DNA of 64,000 nt from Phoronis australis (taxonomy: Eukaryota > Phoronida > Phoronidae), in assembly GCA_002633005.1 (NCBI GenBank), contig NMRA01000071.1, forward strand, positions 493,628-557,627. The letters run 5' to 3'. Shown here piece by piece: positions 1 through 64,000 of the stretch. A model generated the notes under the pieces. It ran no database searches, was not told where the DNA came from, and saw nothing but the letters and a program-made list of their open reading frames with translations. Every line of letters begins with the position of its first letter. Within the stretch, counting starts at the first letter, position 1. Made by a program: the position numbers and the translations under genes.

Positions 1-190
1 TCACATTGCTATGCTAACCAACCTTCCATGTCAACTGCTCACTAGCTTCACATTGCTATGCTAACCAACCTTCCATGTCAACTGCTCACTAGCCTCACAT
101 TGCTATGCTAACCAACCTTCCATGTCAACTGCTCACTAGCCTCACATTGCTATGCTAACCAACCTTCCATGTCAACTGCTCACTGGCCTC
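1..190. repeat. 47-bp minisatellite, 4 copies
   Basis: Units start at about 1, 48, 95 and 142 and are nearly identical, so the array is young. It probably lies in the last intron of the plus-strand gene ending at 533. The array may continue to the left of the window. Confidence 0.9.
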
Positions 191-464
191 ACCCACATTA
201 TTGTTCTCCCACTAAGGCTGTTTTTCTATTTCACATAATACAAGCCACCATTCTCATGTTCTCACAAACACTTGTTCTTGTAGTTTGTGGCAGGAAGAGT
301 AGTTTAATGTTAATGTCTTCAACTATAAGTGTGTCAACAATCAAGTTGTGTTTCACTTGAAAGTGGATAATCTCTTACAACAGATGGCGCTCTTTATCAT
401 GGAAACGTGATCTTGAATGGAGTGCCACCCCCATGATGCATTCAATGTCTGTTGTTCATTTCAG

Positions 465-533
465 GAGGACGAAGTTTTAAAACCCAAAGCAAAGAAGAGA
501 AGGAAAGCCATGTTACAAGAAGATAGTGACTGA
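465..533 (+). CDS. Terminal coding exon of an unidentified plus-strand gene
   Basis: A pyrimidine-rich acceptor ending TTTCAG at 464 is followed by an open frame of 22 codons and a TGA at 531-533. The peptide is short, charged and lysine/arginine-rich (EDEVLKPKAKKRRKAMLQED then SD-stop), which looks like a nuclear-localisation-type C-terminal tail. The rest of the gene lies outside the window, so I cannot name it. A polyA signal about 780 bases downstream supports a 3' end here. It is convergent with the fibrillin gene. The exon could be spurious because it is so short. Confidence 0.5.
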   Translation, partial: EDEVLKPKAKKRRKAMLQEDSD

Positions 534-1340
534 ATATTGTTGCTAGTAGCAACTGTTGTTATGAACATTGTTTTATAAAATGCTGTCACCATGCATGTCA
601 ACCCAGGTGACAATTCTACGCACATATTGTATTTTACCCTCTCGGGTGTTGCTAGGTAACCAGCAGTGGCTGGTGTGAAGACTAGGGTGGTCGACTTAGT
701 TAAGTTTGACCAAGGTTAATAATACATCACCTTATTTGACATTTTTGTCCAAGCTTGGATTTCCTTGTTTCTTGGAAAAACTGCTGATAAGTATGTGGTA
801 AATGAGGAGTGTTGGGCTTGTCACCATATTGAGTTCCATCTTTGAAAACCTCTTAGACCAACTGTTGTGCAAGCTTGAGTCATATTTGGTGTTCATTAAC
901 ATAATTCAGGCTGTACAATCTTATTGAATTCCGTCGCCTAGCAAGACTCATTTTCTTACCAATTAGTGGTCATAATTATTGGACGCATGCCTCTTTGTGT
1001 ATAGACGTCTCCTGCACTACATTGTGAGCAAGGTTACTTGACCTTAATGTGGAATATTGTATAATATTGGTCATGATTCAGTTGTATTAGTCAAATAATA
1101 TGTGCCATGATTGAATAATATCGGTCACGATTGAACCACCTTATGTATTTTTGAGCTTGAATAATTTTACTCAGGATTATTCAAACATGATGAGTTTAAT
1201 GTCATAGTGAAAATGATGCAACAGGTGTGTGTTACTGGGCAGCTGTGTGAGGATGTGCATGTGTGGCTAGCAATGTCTTGTTCAAACTTCTATTATCAAC
1301 TTCAATTTTAATAAAGCCTGAATTCTTAGATATTGTGTCT
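534..1340 (+). other. Probable 3' UTR of the plus-strand gene
   Basis: This is non-coding, AT-rich sequence between the stop at 533 and the AATAAA at 1310. I see no other gene in it. Assignment as 3' UTR is inference from position only. Confidence 0.4.
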
Positions 1341-2192
1341 TGCTTGATATCCCTTTTTTGTTCAACACAACTAACTGGTGAGAAATAGCCACATTCATCA
1401 TTTGTGATTGGTCATTAACAGAGGTGATAGTCTATGTAGAACTAGTCACTGCAGTCTAGTCTTGCTGTACAAGCCTATCCTAAATAGTAACAGCTTAACA
1501 AGTGAGTACATTTCGTGCATTGCATCCTCAGGTAAATTTATTTACCAGAAATTTTCAGCTTCTCTGATTTGGCTGAAGCCTTTACCAGTGTCAATTATGC
1601 AGACCCTTACAAATACTTTTAAGAAATTTGACATCAGAACTGCCATGAAACCAGTGTTAACAACTAGACAATAACTGATCCAACCAAAGGAAGGTACCTG
1701 TGGAGTGGTGTAAAGTATTCCATGCNTGTGTGGCTAGCAATGTCTTGTTCAAACTTCTATTATCAACTTCAATTTTAATAAAGCCTGAATTCTTAGATAT
1801 TGTGTCTTGCTTGATATCCCTTTTTTGTTCAACACAACTAACTGGTGAGAAATAGCCACATTCATCATTTGTGATTGGTCATTAACAGAGGTGATTGTCT
1901 ATGTAGAACTAGTCACTGCAGTCTAGTCTTGTTGTACAAGCCTATCCTAAATAGTAACAGCTTAACAAGTGAGTACATTTGGTGCATTGCATCCTCAGGT
2001 AAATTTATTTACCAGAAATTTTCAGCTTCTCTGATTTGGCTGAAGCCTTTACCAGTGTCAATTATGCAGACCCTCACAAATACTTTTAAGAAATTTGACA
2101 TCAGAACTGCCATGAAACCAGTGTTAACAACTAGACAATAACTGATCCAACCAAAGGAAGGTACCTGTGGAGTGGTGTAAAGTATTCCATGC
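1260..2192. repeat. 467-bp direct duplication separated by a single N
   Basis: Copy 1 (1260-1725) and copy 2 (1727-2192) are almost identical, with only a few substitutions. The N at 1726 sits exactly between them. This is what an unmerged allelic overlap at a scaffold gap looks like, rather than a true tandem duplication. Neither copy contains a convincing gene; the 88-codon open frames in both copies look fortuitous. Confidence 0.85.
1310..1315 (+). promoter_or_regulatory. Polyadenylation signal AATAAA
   Basis: AATAAA is followed within 20-50 bases by T- and TG-rich sequence, as expected for a cleavage site. A second copy lies at 1777-1782 inside the 467-bp duplication. Confidence 0.5.
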
Positions 2193-2218
2193 ACCCCCCC
2201 CCCCCCCCCCNCCCCCCC
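2193..2218. repeat. Poly-C tract with an embedded N
   Basis: A homopolymer C run is interrupted by an N at 2211. It probably caused the assembly break next to the 467-bp duplication. Confidence 0.9.
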
Positions 2219-2219
2219 G

Positions 2220-3667
2220 AGACAACTCTTGCATGGGGGGAGATGGGAACGAATTGTAGCTGCAGGCCTAAGAAACAGATGAAGGACATTGAAAAAACTT
2301 GTGAGAAATTGACATTTACAAGAAACACAAGAAAGTATACTTAAGTTGCACAAATCTGCCGTCACAAATTATGCTGATCAACAAAATCATGACAGATTGG
2401 TCAGGTACATGTACCACCTTAGTGGACAGAATGTAATGGCTGCACGAATCTAAGGTGGTATGCCTAGTAGCAAGGTATCAGGCTGATGAAGGCTTCAGCC
2501 ATAATTGAGAAACCAAAATTTCTGCTAAGTTTTAAAAATGTTTATGTGGATACTCCTATATTGAGCATTCTCACAAACCTAATTACGAGTCGACACCTCC
2601 ATAATGTAAAGACTAACAAGTTGTTATTTCAACTTATGTATTTTGGTACTAGACCATATCGTTTGTCCACAGATACATAGTTATAAATGCCAAGTCTTGT
2701 TTTGAAAATGCCGAAACATAGCGTAAAACACAAGAACATTGTGAATTCATTTGCTAAAAAGGACTCCTGACTATATCAGAACTATGTGTTTGACACAGCC
2801 AAGGATGAGGCAGCATGCCACTTGTTGCAGACAACACGTAGTTGAGTAACATATCATTGTTCAATTTGCTGTTGAATGAAGAATGTTTCACACATGGCTC
2901 AATGATAACTCACTGTAGTCTTCATCATGTTACGTCGAGTCGTGCCGTGAAATGGCATTAGTGATACCACTCCAGCGACATCTGGTGGTAAAGCAAAACA
3001 CGTTGTTTTCACTATGTTTATTCTTACATGAGGTCAAGGTTAAGATTACCAAGAGTGACACAGAGAAGTGTTCACATGTCATGAACGTTAGTGCCCACAC
3101 GACTACTAAAGCAGCCCAGTACAATTAAAATAAGCATCTCTGATGGTCTCCCCTTGCATGTAGCATCTACACGATTGTTTTGGGAACATCGGCCACCTTA
3201 GGAGGCCTTCCTTGGTCTCGCGTTATCAGTAATGTCTTACACATAAGACCAGTTATCTTACTTTAAGAAAAAATATAAAAAATTGCCAAATATCAAATAC
3301 TGTAAAGAGAGACATCTATTGGACAGTCTAAACAATGTTGGCCAGTTGCTGTCTAAAGCCCTCCTTGAAGGTGAACCCAGTTACTACAGTATACTTCATG
3401 CACCACTCTCAATACAATGATGCCTAATATAATGAATGGTTAGGCTACAATGTGATGTTATATTCAGACCAAGTCATTATGGTGATGAAATAGGGCATAA
3501 AAATGATATTTCACACCCCATTTGATAAGCCTACAACTGAGTGATCAAACTGTTTTCTAACATTGCAAAAGTATTTCTGGGATTATGTGGATAGCCCAAT
3601 ACATCTAAAGTAACACAATGTGTCGAAGGAAAGCTTTAAACATGCACAAGAGCTCATGACCACAAAC
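2220..3667. other. Intergenic, nothing recognised
   Basis: Only short open frames without family resemblance are present. No repeat structure or RNA gene was recognised. Confidence 0.5.
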
Positions 3668-4146
3668 TATTACAGTATGTTTCTTATGAACAGCTCTGCA
3701 CATACAACCAACCAATATTACTGTGTGTCACATCAACACCGCTGCACAATGACCAAGGAAAATTGCATTGTGTCTCACATGAACAGCACTGTCCATACGA
3801 CCAAGCAATATTGCAATGTGTCTCACATGAACAGCACTAAACATACGACCAAGCAATACTGCAATGTGTCTCGCATGAACACCACTGTACATACGGCCAA
3901 GCAATATTGCATTGTGTCTCATATGAACAGCACAATATATACGACCAAGCAATATTGCATTGTGTCTCACATGAACAGCTCTGTACATACGGCTAAGAAA
4001 TATTGCATTGTGTCTCACATGAATAGTGCAATACATACAACCAAGCAACATTGCAATGTGTCTCGCATGAACAGCACTGTACATATGACCAAGCAATATT
4101 GCAATGTGTCTCACATGAACAGCACTGCACGTACAATCAAGCAATG
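3668..4146. repeat. 48-bp minisatellite, about 10 copies
   Basis: The period is 48 bases, a multiple of three, so long open frames run through it on both strands (16-residue units such as VSHMNSTVHTTKQYCN). Units diverge by a few bases each. It lies about 450 bases beyond the fibrillin stop. There is no sign that it is a gene. Confidence 0.9.
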
Positions 4147-4514
4147 CTTTCTGCCTTTGCTAGCTTACTATCTTTCAATGAGTACATTCTTAGGTTTGCA
4201 AAAATAACTAATTTAAAAGCAAATTAATACAATATAATACAATACAGACTGGTATACACCGATGTACTTGTATCATTGGACCCTGGCTATTACTCTGCTA
4301 CATCCATCTACTTTCCAACACAAACATACAAAGGTTAAAGGTTAAAATGAATCAAGGTCCACAAACTAACATTCAGAGGAGCAGCCTGCCCAATATTCAC
4401 AGTGGCGCCATCATTTTAAATTGTCAATTCAATCCAAGTTTTTTTACAACACTTATTTTTCATGTGCATCCCGTATAACCCATTCATACTTCAGCCTTGA
4501 GAGCTTAGCCTCTC

Positions 4515-4520
4515 TTTATT
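4515..4520 (-). promoter_or_regulatory. Candidate fibrillin polyadenylation signal
   Basis: The plus-strand TTTATT reads AATAAA on the minus strand, about 70 bases after the fibrillin stop codon. That would be a very short 3' UTR. Another AATAAA on the minus strand, at 3018-3023, would give a more usual length. Confidence 0.35.
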
Positions 4521-4589
4521 CAGTGAACAAACATCCTTCTGAGAGGGATTAGTAAACTATTATTATTATCATGGATTATGTATCACAAG

Positions 4590-61893
<57,304 letters not shown>

Positions 61894-64000
61894 CGTGTCG
61901 GCTCCAGGTCTTCGTCAAGTCAACTGGAATTTAATCCGGCAAGAAACCGTCAAGCTGCACAGCTATACGGCTAAATGTGCATAAGAAAATTTTGTTTAAT
62001 TAGTCTCGAGCCAGTAATGGGCTCCCGTCCAAGTTAGTCAAAGGAACTAAGTCTAAATTGTATAAAGTTATGTTTTGCCCTGAATGTGATTTCGCCAGCC
62101 TGCGAGATATTTTTCGTGTCCTCACTTCTCTAACTCAGAGCCGACTCTGTCGAAGTATTTCGATGATTTCAGCCACTGACTCGAGCCTATTGGAACCAGA
62201 TGTGACACGGCTAAGGTGGAACAGTCTACCGTGCTACCATTACGATGCTGCCTGCTCCGACTAAATTTGATACAGACGACAGCACGCCGGCCCTAGACGA
62301 ATGTCTTCCGGAATCTCCAATCCCTTTGTTTTGGTTGTTTACACAGGAGAAATGATTAATTCACAGCAATCAACACTCGCTTTTAATAATTTGGTCCAAA
62401 TGAGAAGATCGCTTTTATTTGTACAAAAGTTTCAACTTCTAGGGCATTTGGGTCCTCAGTCACAATGGCGGTGGTGCATAATAGGCGTTCGGTGACGCGT
62501 AACGGAGACGGGACGTTGGGTTAATTTGCCACCCAACACAAACTGGGACCATGATGTACGGCCGGACTAACTTTCCAAATGACATTTTAGCAAACGGCGT
62601 TCTTGTACATGGAAAATCATCAGTGTTATTTGTAGAAACACGTTGTGTTATTAAGTGATTGTATCGCTTAAGTCAACTTCAGCGGGAGCTTTTATATGAT
62701 TGCGGATTTTGTAACGCCATGGATCAAGTACTGTAATTACTTAAAGGTGTCCCACTTGACTTCATTATGGTGTCGTTATAAAGCTTCCACAAACCATATT
62801 CTCCTGGTGAAAATCTTCTTCAAAGGCCTATTTGTATTTCAAAGAATCGTCATCGCGTGCTTCTCTTTTGTTTGCATTGAAATTGGATTCAATCCTCTGT
62901 TATTCCTACGTCAGCCATATATCATTCCCGATTAACCCGCCGTGACAAGTAATTTTATGGGCGTGGTCTGAAGCAGTGCCAGTTGTTCTAAATGAGTGCT
63001 AACAAGCCCTGAACCTGAGAAAAGGATAAGATAACGATAAAGTCACGTGGTCTGAACCTAAGGTTGGTTGTTCACACATACGTTTTTTGGCCTAGAAATA
63101 GTATTATCCGACAATATTGATACATAACTATCGATCTTCCCCTTGGCCCCCCTCAAAATCCGCCACTGGATTGTAGAGGCGCGCAGCGACGAATGGGGGG
63201 AGAGGTTTCTTACTTCCGCCCAGAGGAAAATTTTGTTTTTGCTTCTGAAAAACAGCAGTTTCCTTGATTTCCGAAGTATAATCATTCCTCGACAGCTATA
63301 CTTTGGCAAGGTCGCTATTTGCGACTAGCGCGCCGGTTGTCTGAATCGGACACCCAACAAACATACAAACTAAAACTCCACACATTGTCAAATATCTTGT
63401 TTCAGCCGTATGTTAATTACCGGGTTAAATGGTAAACTCAAAAATTTCTCTCGCTTTTGCTGTTTAATTTTTGAGGCCGTCAAAAAGGGCCCTGTCAACG
63501 CCCCCCTCCCTAAATCCGCCTATGACAAACAACGGTTTGAAAAACCCATCCAGTACAGTATTTTGAATTCCTTATGAAAGGCTGCACCTTCCGGAGGTGC
63601 ATCCTCAGGCTACATTCCTTACGAAAGCCGGAAGTTCACTCTTGTACTTGTGCACTTTTCACTTCATAAAAATGTCCTTAGCTGCAAACTCTTATGAACG
63701 ACATCGTGACGCTTGTTACGTTTAAAAGTAATGCATCCCAAAAGGTTAGTCAGACTAACAAGCATTTTGTTCAAAAACCTTCGGAATGGGTTATGTTACG
63801 TGAACAAATTTTTTGAATAGACATTTTTCATGGAAACTGTCAACAAAATAGGTACTTTTAATCGCAACAGGTAACTCTCATTTCTCCCAACCACACAACT
63901 TCAACATCGACAAATGACCAGCCGTGCCGCCTTATTCAATATACTGAACGCCCATGCAGTGGGAAAACGTAGCACTTCAGACCGGAATGTGATGTTCAGG
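61894..64000. other. Region upstream of fibrillin: 5' UTR and promoter, no gene recognised
   Basis: The first bases hold the 5' UTR with an in-frame TGA 24 bases before the ATG. I see no convincing TATA box and no upstream gene. CpG dinucleotides are somewhat more frequent near 62100-62600 than in the introns, which may mark the promoter; this is by eye only. Confidence 0.4.

Noticed and set aside
3620-4207. 195-codon repetitive open frame and its 138-codon antisense partner
   Set aside because: The 48-bp period is a multiple of three and contains no stops, so open frames are expected on both strands. There is no signal peptide, domain or splice evidence.
62301-63330. Short open frames upstream of the fibrillin start
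   Set aside because: They show no family resemblance, codon pattern or splice partners, and look like chance.

Overview
This window is a piece of an animal nuclear genome. It is dominated by one large intron-rich gene on the minus strand: a complete fibrillin gene, from the signal-peptide ATG at 61893 to the TAA stop at 4590-4592. I could place 59 coding exons by eye. Each has AG/GT-type borders, and all internal exons from exon 3 to exon 57 are phase 1-1. The joined reading frame is 8412 nt (2803 residues plus stop). The domain order matches vertebrate fibrillins closely: N-terminal unique domain, EGF1-3, hybrid 1, cbEGF pair, TB1, EGF4, cbEGF runs separated by TB2, hybrid 2, TB3, TB4, TB5, TB6 and TB7, then a unique C-terminal propeptide after a furin-type RARR site. 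I count 43 calcium-type EGF, 4 other EGF, 7 TB and 2 hybrid domains. The product should be a secreted extracellular-matrix microfibril protein.

The organism looks like a marine invertebrate with a highly heterozygous genome, most likely a lancelet (Branchiostoma). The reasons are the very high identity to vertebrate fibrillin with nearly the same domain plan, introns packed with minisatellites, minisatellites that duplicate exon-intron junctions (a pattern I recall being described in amphioxus), and allele-like duplications on either side of single-N gaps. The species is inference, not something the sequence proves.

Layout. 1-533: a 47-bp minisatellite, then the last coding exon of a plus-strand gene whose product I do not recognise, with its polyA signal near 1310; it is tail-to-tail with fibrillin. 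1260-2219: a 467-bp duplication around a one-base gap, then a poly-C tract. 3668-4146: a 48-bp minisatellite. 4515-61893: fibrillin. 61894-64000: upstream flank with no recognised gene.

The introns hold about 30 tandem-repeat arrays, two copies of a roughly 1.3-1.5 kb repeat built from units of about 145 bp that carry CTCF-consensus-like motifs, a hAT-like MITE, two fold-back elements, a TTAA-flanked inverted-repeat element, a dead LINE fragment, and several decayed copies of exon fragments.

The most interesting points are: tandem repeats that copy 5' splice sites at several introns; a possible alternative first exon in intron 12 that encodes a type II membrane anchor and is in phase with the next cbEGF exon; regularly spaced CTCF-like motifs inside a repeat; the missing RGD in TB4 with an RGD in TB7 instead; and the absence of the proline-rich region.
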